Part shown: one piece after another, positions 16,194-23,254 of the stretch
How the letters are laid out: the number at the start of each line of letters is the position of its first letter
How positions within the stretch are numbered: the first letter of the stretch is position 1
Source of the DNA: JABMRP01 sp964444795
GTDB lineage: Bacteria; Planctomycetota; Planctomycetia; Pirellulales; Thermoguttaceae
Direction of reading: 5' to 3'
Length of the DNA stretch: 23,304 bases
NCBI GenBank assembly: GCA_964444795.1
Contig: CAYUIQ010000146.1
Coordinates: forward strand, 1 to 23,304
The notes under the pieces: generated by a model
What the model saw: the letters and a program-made list of their open reading frames with translations, nothing else
Told to the model about the DNA's origin: nothing
Database searches by the model: none
Made by a program: the position numbers and the translations under genes

Positions 16194-17096
16194 ATGATTG
16201 CTCGTGGTTCTGATGTCCATCGCCCATGGCTTGCCGCATTGGCGGTCAGCTTTCTTTACGTTTCCACTGCCACTGCTCAAGTGCCGCGCGGAGGCGGGCC
16301 TGCCCGCTCTCCCCAGCAGGGGTATCCTCCGTCGGCCTATCGGATGGCCGAGCGACCGGCGACACCCCCGCAACAGCCGGTTGCGCGACAGGCCCCCCAG
16401 CATCCGCTGAAGCCTGCCGTGGACTGGGCTCACCGGGGTTTGACCACTCTGCGGCAGATCGACGACTATAGTGCCGTCCTGGTCAAGCGGGAACGCGTCG
16501 AGGGCGTCCTCGGCGAAGAGCAATACCTGTTCGTCAAGATACGCCACCGGCCGCTGAGCGTCTACATGTACTTTCTCAAGCCGGACAACCTCAAGGGCCG
16601 CGAGGTCATCTTCGTCGACGGGCAGAACGACGGCAAGCTGGTGGCCCACGAGACGGGAATCCGCAAGAACCTCTTCGGAACCGTCCAGCTCGATCCGACC
16701 GGAAATCTGGCCATGCGAGGGCAGCGTTATCCGATCACCGAGATCGGTATCTTGAACCTCGTGACGCGGCTGATTGAAATCGGCAACCGCGACATGAAGT
16801 ACGGCGAATGCGAGGTGAATTTCTACAAGGGGGCCAAGGTCAACGACCGCGTATGCACGTGCATCCAGGTCACGCATCCGGTTCCCCGGAGCAACTTCCT
16901 CTTTCACGTCGCCAGGATCTTCGTCGACGACGAACTGAACCTGCCCATCCGGTACGAAGCGTACGACTGGCCGAAGAAGCCCGGCGGAGCGCCGCAACTG
17001 ATTGAACAATATACCTACACCAACTTGAAGCTCAACAACGGATATACGGACGCCGATTTCGACCACAACAACCCCAACTACGGCTACCCGGATTGA
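16194..17096 (+). CDS. DUF1571 family exported protein
   Basis: A protein of 300 residues. The ATG at 16194 is chosen because AAGGAG (16180-16185) lies 8 bases upstream; a GTG at 16185 overlaps that site. A signal peptide (PWLAALAVSFLYVSTATAQ, residues 11-29) is followed by a Pro/Gln-rich linker to about residue 72. The domain at about 75-295 reads as DUF1571, a planctomycete-enriched family: LRQIDDYSAVLVKRERVEG, HRPLSVYMYFLKPDNLKGRE, NLAMRGQRYPITEIG, FHVARIFVDDELNLPIRYEA and YTYTNLKLNNGYTDADFD. The fold has been likened to LolA/LolB-type lipoprotein carriers, so it may handle lipid or lipoprotein in the periplasm; this is inference. A strong intrinsic terminator follows, so it is probably a single-gene transcript. 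Confidence 0.87.
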   Translation: MIARGSDVHRPWLAALAVSFLYVSTATAQVPRGGGPARSPQQGYPPSAYRMAERPATPPQQPVARQAPQHPLKPAVDWAHRGLTTLRQIDDYSAVLVKRERVEGVLGEEQYLFVKIRHRPLSVYMYFLKPDNLKGREVIFVDGQNDGKLVAHETGIRKNLFGTVQLDPTGNLAMRGQRYPITEIGILNLVTRLIEIGNRDMKYGECEVNFYKGAKVNDRVCTCIQVTHPVPRSNFLFHVARIFVDDELNLPIRYEAYDWPKKPGGAPQLIEQYTYTNLKLNNGYTDADFDHNNPNYGYPD

Positions 17097-17134
17097 TCGT
17101 CGCCCGCCGGGATGTTCGCGAAACTCTGCGCTTG

Positions 17135-17178
17135 ACAACCTCGTGCTTGCCCCCAGCGGCGCGAGGTTGTTGTTTTTT
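17135..17178 (+). terminator. Intrinsic terminator of the DUF1571 gene
   Basis: ACAACCTCG (17135-17143) pairs perfectly with CGAGGTTGT (17162-17170), followed at once by TGTTTTTT (17171-17178). It lies 38 bases after the stop codon. This is a textbook Rho-independent signal on the + strand. Confidence 0.8.
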
Positions 17179-17198
17179 GCGCCCCGGCGTCCCATAAT
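17170..17198 (+). promoter_or_regulatory. Candidate promoter of the alpha/beta hydrolase gene
   Basis: TTGTTT (17170-17175) and CATAAT (17193-17198) are 17 bases apart. The -35 overlaps the U-tract of the preceding terminator. The predicted start, about 17205, falls one or two bases before the ATG at 17207, so the transcript would be leaderless or nearly so; no Shine-Dalgarno is present, which fits. Confidence 0.35.
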
Positions 17199-17206
17199 AG
17201 TCCTTC

Positions 17207-18082
17207 ATGGAATCCGATTCTCTCACCCCCGACGCGTCGCCCCCGCCGGTTTCCCCGCAATGGCGCCGCTGGACCGGCCGAGCGTGGCGTGTCGTCCGCC
17301 TACCGCTGCTGGTCTACGTGGGACTTCTCGTGGCGATGGCGTGCCTGGAGAACCGGCTGGTCTTTCCCGCCACGAAACATCCCCACGAGTTTGCCGAACC
17401 GGCCGGCTTTCCTTGTGTCGACGCTTGGTTCACCTCGGCCGACGGTACGAGGATTAACGGCTGGTACGTTCCGCACGAAGATCCCCGGGCGGTCGTCTTG
17501 TACTGCCACGGCAACGCCGGTCATCTTGCCCATCGCGAGATGCTGCTCCGTCGGCTGCACAACGAGTTGGGCGTGTCGGTCATGATTTTCGACTATCGAG
17601 GCTACGGGCGCAGCGAGGGGAGCCCCAACGAGAAGGGCGTTTTGGCCGACGCGCGGGCGGCTCGGGCGTGGTTGGCCGATCGGGGGGGTATCGACGAAAC
17701 GGAGATTGTGCTGATGGGCCGTTCGTTGGGCGGCGGAGTGGCCGTCGATCTGGCCGCGGCCGATGGCGCCCGGGGGTTGATTCTCGAAAGCACGTTCACC
17801 GCGCTGCCCGACGTGGGCGCCTCCTACTATCCCTGGTTGCCCGTTCGCTGGATCATGCGCAACCGGTTCGACTCGCTTTCGAAGATCGCCGGCTACAGCG
17901 GCCCGTTGCTGCAAAGCCACGGAGAAGCCGACGAGATGGTTCCCTACGAACTCGGCTGCCGTCTCTTCAACGCGGCCAACGAGCCCAAGCAGTTCATCAG
18001 TTTCCCCGATCGCCGGCACAACGACGGGCAGCCGCCGTCGTATTACGACAAGTTGGATGCGTGGCTCGATGGGCTCGATTGA
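17207..18082 (+). CDS. Membrane-anchored alpha/beta hydrolase
   Basis: A protein of 291 residues. A Pro-rich cytoplasmic N-terminus precedes one membrane segment (LPLLVYVGLLVAMACL, about 32-47). The hydrolase fold follows: oxyanion region YCHGNAGH (99-106), FDYRGYGRSEG (128-138), nucleophile elbow GRSLGGG with Ser173, acid HGEADEMVP with Asp242, and catalytic His271 in DRRHNDG. The pattern matches the ABHD13/BEM46-like group of serine hydrolases in many bacteria. They are presumed esterases, lipases or acyl-transferases; the substrate is unknown. It lies between a terminator and a hairpin, so it is probably transcribed alone. Codon usage and composition look like the neighbours. Confidence 0.9.
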   Translation: MESDSLTPDASPPPVSPQWRRWTGRAWRVVRLPLLVYVGLLVAMACLENRLVFPATKHPHEFAEPAGFPCVDAWFTSADGTRINGWYVPHEDPRAVVLYCHGNAGHLAHREMLLRRLHNELGVSVMIFDYRGYGRSEGSPNEKGVLADARAARAWLADRGGIDETEIVLMGRSLGGGVAVDLAAADGARGLILESTFTALPDVGASYYPWLPVRWIMRNRFDSLSKIAGYSGPLLQSHGEADEMVPYELGCRLFNAANEPKQFISFPDRRHNDGQPPSYYDKLDAWLDGLD

Positions 18083-18086
18083 GTTA

Positions 18087-18110
18087 AGCCCCTGGCTCTG
18101 CCGGGGGGTT
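18087..18110. repeat. GC hairpin after the alpha/beta hydrolase gene
   Basis: AGCCCCTGGC-TCT-GCCGGGGGGTT folds into a stem of about 8 bp with one wobble pair and starts 5 bases past the stop codon. It is closely similar to the hairpin at 1777-1795 (CCCCCGGC-TTT-GCCGGGGG), also just downstream of a gene. It may act in 3' end formation or be a small dispersed repeat. There is no U-tract. Confidence 0.5.
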
Positions 18111-18232
18111 GCCGCTGCCGAGTAAGGAAGAAGAGACCTGCGAGCGCGTTGAGCAGTGGACCGTCGGGAGTGTAGAATGGGCTCGTCTGCCAGTTCCCAC
18201 CAATTGCAGCCTTCATTTTGTTGAGAGTCGAG

Positions 18233-20095
18233 ATGACTAACAAGCGACGTCGTTTCCTCTCCCGTTATGCCGTCTTGCTGGCGGTGATTCTCGCGACGTC
18301 CAACACCTCGTGGGGACAGAACAAGGCTTCCGTTCCCTCCGAAGCCGCGCAAGCCAAAGCCCTCGAGCTGGTCAAGGAAGTTTTCGCCGCGCAGTGGGAA
18401 GCGGCCCGGACCTCGCCCCAGAAACAGGCGTTGGCGACGGCTCTGCTGCAAAAGGCAACTGAGGCGACCGACACCACCAACCGCTACGTGTTGCTCGAAG
18501 TCGCGCGCGACATGGCTGCCGGAGTGGGCGACGCCGCGCTCGCCATCCGGGCCATCGACGCAATGGCGGCACGTTACAACGTGGATGCCTATCGCCTTAA
18601 AGGGAACACGCTCGCCCGGGCCGCCAAAACGGTCCGATTGCAGAAGCACTTCGGCGCGGTCGCCGAACATGCACTGACGCTGATCGACGAGGCCGTCGAA
18701 CGGGACGACTTCGCCGCCGCCGGGTATCTCGGGGCGATGGCCCTGGAGAATGCTCGAAAGGGGAAAGATTACGAACTGATCAAACAGGCCAATTTGCGGA
18801 ACCAGCAGATCGCGGAGATTGCCGCGGCATACGCGGAAATTCAGAACGCTCTGTTGATCTTGAAGTCCGACTCCGCCAACTCAGCAGCGAAGCTTGCCGT
18901 GGGTAAGTACCACTGCTTTTTCAAAGGCGACTGGATCCGTGGCCTGCCGATGTTGGCCACGGGCAGCGACTCGCCGTTGAAGCAGTTGGCGGCAAAGGAA
19001 CTCGGCGGTATCTCCGGTGCCAGCGGGCAAATGGCCTTGGGCGACGGTTGGTGGGACCTGGCACAGGCCGCCGAAGGCATGGCAAAGACGCAGCTTCAGC
19101 GTCGGGCCGGATACTGGTATCGCCGCGCGATGCCGGGACTCGATGGGTTGGTCCAAGACCGGGTGGCGAAGCGACTCGATCAAGTGCCTTCCGAAGCCGA
19201 CCCGGTGGCCCATGTGAGTCGGCCCGAGCGACCGCCGGAACACGTCATTCGCCCGGTGCCTTCTGCCCCCGGAATGACCGGGCGATGGACCGAGCGAATA
19301 CAATACGGAGACGACAAGGGGAAAGCCTGGCGGATTCTTGATTTTCAGAATGGCGGCGGCCTGACCGTCACCAACACGGTCCGCGGCGAGCGGACGACGG
19401 GCCGTTGGGTTCGCGCGGGCAACACCGTTCGGCTGTTCTATCAAGACGGCAGCCAGAAGAACTACACGATTGCCGCCGAAACGGCCACCGTCATCGACAT
19501 GCTCGTCGACGGCAAGCGACCGTACCGTTGGGAGCGAGCACCAGCGCCGGCTGCTGTTGACCTGCTGCGACTGGTGAATCCGAAAACGCACGCGATGGCC
19601 GGCAAATGGCAACTCACTTCAAGTGGGCTGAGTACCCCTGATGAGTTCGGGGCGTTTCTCAAGGTCCCCCATACGCTTCCGGCGGCGTACGACATCGAGA
19701 TCGTGATCCGGCGGCTAGGCGGCACCAACGCGTTTGTCCTATTCCCCGTGCTCGACGGACGCCGGTTTTGCATCACGTTGGACAGCCACAACGGGGAGTC
19801 GACCACGGCCAGCCTCATCGACGGCGATCTCACGCTTCATGAAGGAAGACTCCTGGTTCGCGGCCAACCGGTAAAGATCACCTGCTCCGTCCGCCCATCC
19901 GGCTTCAAACTGTTTCTCGGCGACAAGGAACTCGGCGGCTGGCAAGGACCTTCCAACCGGATAGGGTACGAAGACGCTCCGTGGCTGGCGCCAATCCGGT
20001 CGATGAAGAACTCGCCCAATCTGCTGCTGGGCTCGCACGCGATGTTTCAGGTTACGCAGTTGAAGCTGATTCCGGTGGGTTCCGCGGGGGAGTAG
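18233..20095 (+). CDS. Exported protein with helical repeat region and LamG/DUF1080-like C-terminus
   Basis: A protein of 620 residues; I do not recognise a named function. The ATG at 18233 gives a signal peptide (TNKRRRFLSRYAVLLAVILATSNTSWG); TTG codons at 18218 and 18221 are weaker options. Residues about 35-310 are helical and Ala/Leu-rich, resembling TPR-like repeats. They end in a pattern I associate with planctomycete secreted proteins: WIRGLPMLATGSDSPLKQLA, LGDGWWDLA, YWYRRAMPGLDGL, RVAKRLDQ. Residues about 345-435 are a small beta domain (MTGRWTERIQYG, TTGRWVRAGNTVRLFY). Residues about 455-615 read as a concanavalin/DUF1080-like jelly roll (AYDIEIVIRRLGGTNAFVLF, VKITCSVRPSGFKLFLGDKE). 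A surface or periplasmic binding role is plausible. It is followed 40 bases later by palindromic repeat copy 3. Confidence 0.75.
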   Translation: MTNKRRRFLSRYAVLLAVILATSNTSWGQNKASVPSEAAQAKALELVKEVFAAQWEAARTSPQKQALATALLQKATEATDTTNRYVLLEVARDMAAGVGDAALAIRAIDAMAARYNVDAYRLKGNTLARAAKTVRLQKHFGAVAEHALTLIDEAVERDDFAAAGYLGAMALENARKGKDYELIKQANLRNQQIAEIAAAYAEIQNALLILKSDSANSAAKLAVGKYHCFFKGDWIRGLPMLATGSDSPLKQLAAKELGGISGASGQMALGDGWWDLAQAAEGMAKTQLQRRAGYWYRRAMPGLDGLVQDRVAKRLDQVPSEADPVAHVSRPERPPEHVIRPVPSAPGMTGRWTERIQYGDDKGKAWRILDFQNGGGLTVTNTVRGERTTGRWVRAGNTVRLFYQDGSQKNYTIAAETATVIDMLVDGKRPYRWERAPAPAAVDLLRLVNPKTHAMAGKWQLTSSGLSTPDEFGAFLKVPHTLPAAYDIEIVIRRLGGTNAFVLFPVLDGRRFCITLDSHNGESTTASLIDGDLTLHEGRLLVRGQPVKITCSVRPSGFKLFLGDKELGGWQGPSNRIGYEDAPWLAPIRSMKNSPNLLLGSHAMFQVTQLKLIPVGSAGE

Positions 20096-20134
20096 GGGGG
20101 CGATTGTCGATGCAAAGCGCCGCCTGGCGCGTCT

Positions 20135-20218
20135 TCGTTTAACGCCCAGCCGAAGGCGCCGGCTCCTTGGGTGTTGCGACGTTGCATGAGCCGGCGCCTT
20201 CGGCTGGGCGCTAAACGA
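20135..20218. repeat. Palindromic intergenic repeat, family A copy 3
   Basis: Arms of 31 bases (20135-20165 and 20188-20218) around a 22-base loop, with one wobble pair. The arms contain the same 28-base core as copy 1, beginning GTTTAACGCCCAGCCGAAGG. The loop is longer than, and unrelated to, the loop of copy 1, so the arms rather than the loop are conserved. It lies between the 620-residue protein gene and the UroD-family gene. Confidence 0.9.
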
Positions 20219-20323
20219 GGTCAGGGGACGCGAAGCGCCCGGGCGTGCGTGACAACGAGAAGGATCGGATGCTATACTGAATCGCGATCCACGGAACCGT
20301 CAATCGGAAGCCCGCATCGCGAG

Positions 20324-20355
20324 AAACGCCAGGCACAAGTGCCCGGGTTAATCGG
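20324..20355 (+). repeat. Family C repeat, left copy flanking the UroD-type gene
   Basis: A 32-base element, AAACGCCAGGCACAAGTGCC then CGGGTTAATCGG, with a GGCAC-AA-GTGCC core. It matches the reverse complement of 21886-21917 at 28 of 32 positions, counted by hand. It ends 28 bases before the UroD-type start codon. Its outer ends resemble the outer ends of family A. Confidence 0.75.
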
Positions 20356-20383
20356 CCCCATGTGACGTGAGAACGACCCCGCC

Positions 20384-21814
20384 ATGACCACCACCGAAAA
20401 CCTCTACCAACAACGCCTCGCCCGATACACCACGGCGATGCGAAACGAGCAGCCCGATCGCGTGCCGATTCGGCCGTTCGTGGCCGAGTGGACGGGTCGA
20501 TACGCGGGCTATACGTGTCAGGAACTGGCGCACGACTACCCCAAGGCACTGGCCGCGGCGAGGCGGTGTGCGGCCGACTTCGATTGGGACGCCGTCGTGC
20601 CCGACATGGTCGCCACCTGGACCGGGATGCTCCAGGCCCTGGATCTCGATTATTACGCGATTCCCGGCATCGACCTGCCGCCGGACGTGGGCCATCAGTA
20701 TCGCGAGCCGCCGCCCGAGCGGGCGTATATGAAGGCCGATGAGTACGACCACCTGATCGACGATCCGACCGGCTACCTGCTGGAAGTGTGGCTTCCGCGG
20801 GTCGCCCGGCCGTTGAGTCCGATGGGCGAGCCGGTTACAGCGGCGAACAATCTGGCGTTGGTCAAGTTCACCATGGCCATGATGCAGTTCGTCGGCGATT
20901 TGGGCCGCCAGGAACAGCAGTTGCGGACCGAGTCGGGTACGGTTTCGGCAATCGCCGGGATGCTGCGCGCGCCGCTGGACATGCTCGCCGACAAGCTCCG
21001 CGGCTATCTCGGGCTGGTCGAGGATTTGCACGAGCGACCGCAAAAGGTGCTGGCCGCCTGCGAGGCGCTCATGCCCCATCTCACTCATTTCGCCCTGGCC
21101 ACCGCCGATCCGAATAAGAACGTCCCGTTGGGCTTCTGGATGCACCGCGGCTGTGTGCCGTTTATCTCCTTCGACCAGTTCGACCATCTCTTCTGGCCGA
21201 CGCTCAAGCCGATCGTGCAGGAGCTCTGGGCCAACGGCAACCAAACGCTCTTCTACGCCGAGGGCAATTGGGATCATCACCTGAAGGCATTCGCCGAACT
21301 GCCCGACCGGAGCATCGTTTACCACGTCGACCAGGGCGATATTTTCAAGGTCCACGGCGAGTTGGGCGAGAAGTTCTGTTTAAGCGGCGGCGTGCCTAAC
21401 GTGCTGCTGGCTCGCGGCACCGAAGAAGAGATACGAGCATGTTGCCGGAAGGTCATCGAAGGCGTCGGTCGCGACGGCGGGTATATCATGGACGCCAATG
21501 CGATTATCCAGAATGATGCCACGGTGGAAAACATTCGTGCGATGACCCAGGCCACATTAGACTACGGCGGCTACTCCCGCGGTCACGCCGAGTTGGCCAC
21601 CGGCGGACCTCGTCCGAGCCCCGAAGATGGACGCCCGGGCGATTTCGTTGCCACCGATGGCGGCACACGGCCACCGGGGACGTGTGTCCCGTGGTCGGAA
21701 TTTCGCCCGACACTACCCCGAATCCGCGGCGACGAGACAATTTGCCGAGATATATGGCAACGGATCGACGCAATGGGTAACATGTGGATCTGGTCGGTGT
21801 TTCTGTTTTTCTAA
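20384..21814 (+). CDS. Uroporphyrinogen decarboxylase family protein (non-HemE)
   Basis: A protein of 476 residues, clearly longer than HemE. The N-terminus RYTTAMRNEQPDRVPIRPFV (15-34) is the family opening motif. Later landmarks are DWDAVVPDMVATW, GFWMHRGCVPFISFDQFDHLFW, LPDRSIVYHVDQGDIFKV, FCLSGGVPNVLLARGTEEEI and GGYIMDANAII followed by VENIRAM. The TIM-barrel family includes heme-pathway decarboxylases and corrinoid methyltransferases; divergent members in planctomycetes are usually unassigned. Residues 399-476 form an extra C-terminal tail ending GDETICRDIWQRIDAMGNMW and a hydrophobic stretch, which looks like real coding sequence rather than a frameshift product. There is no signal peptide. 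No clear ribosome-binding site precedes the ATG. Its neighbour downstream is a Gfo/Idh/MocA oxidoreductase, suggesting a degradative pathway; this is inference. Confidence 0.85.
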   Translation: MTTTENLYQQRLARYTTAMRNEQPDRVPIRPFVAEWTGRYAGYTCQELAHDYPKALAAARRCAADFDWDAVVPDMVATWTGMLQALDLDYYAIPGIDLPPDVGHQYREPPPERAYMKADEYDHLIDDPTGYLLEVWLPRVARPLSPMGEPVTAANNLALVKFTMAMMQFVGDLGRQEQQLRTESGTVSAIAGMLRAPLDMLADKLRGYLGLVEDLHERPQKVLAACEALMPHLTHFALATADPNKNVPLGFWMHRGCVPFISFDQFDHLFWPTLKPIVQELWANGNQTLFYAEGNWDHHLKAFAELPDRSIVYHVDQGDIFKVHGELGEKFCLSGGVPNVLLARGTEEEIRACCRKVIEGVGRDGGYIMDANAIIQNDATVENIRAMTQATLDYGGYSRGHAELATGGPRPSPEDGRPGDFVATDGGTRPPGTCVPWSEFRPTLPRIRGDETICRDIWQRIDAMGNMWIWSVFLFF

Positions 21815-21878
21815 GTACGATGGCCCTCCGAGGCCGTCGGGAAGCAGTGTTCGCGACGGCCTCGGAGGGCCATCGTAC
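21815..21878. repeat. Perfect 25-bp hairpin directly after the UroD-type stop codon
   Basis: Arms 21815-21839 (GTACGATGGCCCTCCGAGGC and on) and 21854-21878 are perfect reverse complements around a 14-base loop. The left arm begins at the base after the TAA stop. There is no T-tract beyond it. It may protect the 3' end of the mRNA, separate expression of the two flanking genes, or be an inserted palindromic element. The arm sequence is unrelated to family A. Confidence 0.9.
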
Positions 21879-21885
21879 GAGCCAA

Positions 21886-21917
21886 CCGTTTAGCCCCGGC
21901 ACTTGTGCCCGGCGTTT
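21886..21917 (-). repeat. Family C repeat, right copy flanking the UroD-type gene
   Basis: A 32-base element (CCGTTTAGCCCCGGCACTTG then TGCCCGGCGTTT), inverted relative to the copy at 20324-20355. It lies 8 bases after the 25-bp hairpin and 26 bases before the next start codon. Together the two copies bracket the UroD-type gene as an inverted repeat pair. Confidence 0.75.
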
Positions 21918-21943
21918 GCGAATCCCACCATAAGGACAAATCC

Positions 21944-23254
21944 ATGCCTCAAACAAACCCACCCCAAACCTCATCCCGTCGCGACTTCATCCAACGCACG
22001 GCGGCGGCCGGCGCGGCGACCATCGGCGGACTTTCGCTGGCTCGCTCGGCCCATGCGGCCGGCCCGGAGGAGATCCGCATCGGTATGATCGGTTGCGGCG
22101 GACGTTGTAGCGGAGCGGCCGGAGCGGCACTGCGACAAGGCAAGGACGTTAAGCTCGCCGGCATGGTCGATGTGTTCGAGAATCGGATGGCGGCCAAGCG
22201 AGATTACTTCAAGAAGAATTTCCCCGACCAGTTCGTCGCCACCGACGAGACTTGCCGCTACGGCCTCGACGGTTACCAGGCGGTGATCGAGGCCAGCGAC
22301 GCGATCCTGATCGCTTGTGCCTCGAAGTATCATTCCTATTACGCCGAGAAGGCGATCGCCGCCGGTAAACACGTCTTCATCGAAAAGCCGCACGCCATCG
22401 ATCCGGCCGGCTGTCATCGCCTCAAGCGGGCTTGCGACGCGGCCAAGGCGAAGAACCTCTCGCTGGTCTCCGGCCATGAAAGCCGCTACTCGTTGCCCTA
22501 CCAGGAACAGACCCGGATGATCCACGAAGGAGCGATCGGCGACATCGTGGCCATCCAGTCGATGTTCCTTCGCGCTCCGTACCGTGTTGTCCGTCGCGAC
22601 CCGAACCTCAGCGAGATCGAGTATCAGTTTTCCAACTGGTACCACTTCCGCTGGCTCTCGGGCGACGACGTGACGCAGTCGCTGATCCACAATCTCGACC
22701 GCATGCGATGGGTGCTTCGCGAGGAGAACCCGACGTGGTGCTTCGGCCTGGGCGGACGTTCCGCTTCGTACGGTGAAGTCTACGGCGACATGTACGACCA
22801 CGACACGGTCGTTTACGAACTGGCCAGCGGGGCCCGGGTTTACGCCATGTGTCGCACGCAGGTGGGCTGTTACTCCAAGTGGGACGACATCATCATGGGC
22901 ACCAAGGGCGTCTGCAACTGGACCGCCTGCCGGATCGACGGCGAGACCAACTGGCGCTACGATGGTCCCCGAAACGACCCCCACGCCGAGGAGCAAAAGA
23001 TTCTCATCGGCTCGATCCGCGACGACAAGCCGGTCAACCATGCCGACACAATGATCGACAGCACCTACATGGCCATCATGGGTCAGATCGCCTGTTACAC
23101 GGGCAAGCCGGTCACTTGGGACCAGATGATGGCCGCCGACTTCGAGTTCGATCCCGCGCCGGCCGACGTAACGCTCGACATGGAAGCCCCCGTGCTGCCC
23201 GACGCCACGGGCAATTATCCGTTGCCCAAGCCGGGGATCACGAAATACTTCTAG
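21944..23254 (+). CDS. Tat-exported Gfo/Idh/MocA family oxidoreductase
   Basis: A protein of 436 residues. The ATG at 21944 has AAGGA 7 bases upstream and places a twin-arginine motif (SSRRDFIQRTAAAGAATIGG) at residues 10-29, with cleavage likely near AHAAG (36-40). The Rossmann half has RIGMIGCGGRCSG (45-57) and the family signature VFIEKPHAID (144-153) with Lys148. The second half contains GHESRYSLPYQ (177-187), WYHFRWLSGDDVTQSLIHNLD (232-252, likely substrate and catalytic His249) and GARVYAMCRTQVG. The family oxidises or reduces sugars and polyols with NAD(P). Tat-exported members are abundant in planctomycetes and are thought to carry pre-bound cofactor. The C-terminus PKPGITKYF looks complete. 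It is probably read with, or just after, the UroD-family gene, though a strong hairpin separates them. Confidence 0.93.
   Translation: MPQTNPPQTSSRRDFIQRTAAAGAATIGGLSLARSAHAAGPEEIRIGMIGCGGRCSGAAGAALRQGKDVKLAGMVDVFENRMAAKRDYFKKNFPDQFVATDETCRYGLDGYQAVIEASDAILIACASKYHSYYAEKAIAAGKHVFIEKPHAIDPAGCHRLKRACDAAKAKNLSLVSGHESRYSLPYQEQTRMIHEGAIGDIVAIQSMFLRAPYRVVRRDPNLSEIEYQFSNWYHFRWLSGDDVTQSLIHNLDRMRWVLREENPTWCFGLGGRSASYGEVYGDMYDHDTVVYELASGARVYAMCRTQVGCYSKWDDIIMGTKGVCNWTACRIDGETNWRYDGPRNDPHAEEQKILIGSIRDDKPVNHADTMIDSTYMAIMGQIACYTGKPVTWDQMMAADFEFDPAPADVTLDMEAPVLPDATGNYPLPKPGITKYF

Noticed and set aside
17300..18670. Open frame of 456 codons on the - strand
   Set aside because: It runs antisense to the alpha/beta hydrolase, crosses an intergenic hairpin and enters the next gene; no family features.
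10..20218. The family A palindromes as a CRISPR array
   Set aside because: There are only three copies, about 8 to 12 kb apart, without regular spacers or cas genes.
20348..21355. Open frame of 335 codons on the - strand opposite the UroD-family gene
   Set aside because: It is antisense to a clear family member and has no motifs of its own.
21578..21814. Possible frameshift at the end of the UroD-family gene
   Set aside because: The tail reads as a plausible folded segment (VPWSEFRPTLPRIRGDETIC and on), while the alternative frame at 21627-21893 runs through the 25-bp hairpin and has no family features.
254..21900. A mobile island or phage remnant covering the window
   Set aside because: No integrase, transposase, phage gene, tRNA target or obvious change in base composition was seen; only small palindromic repeats suggest mobility.
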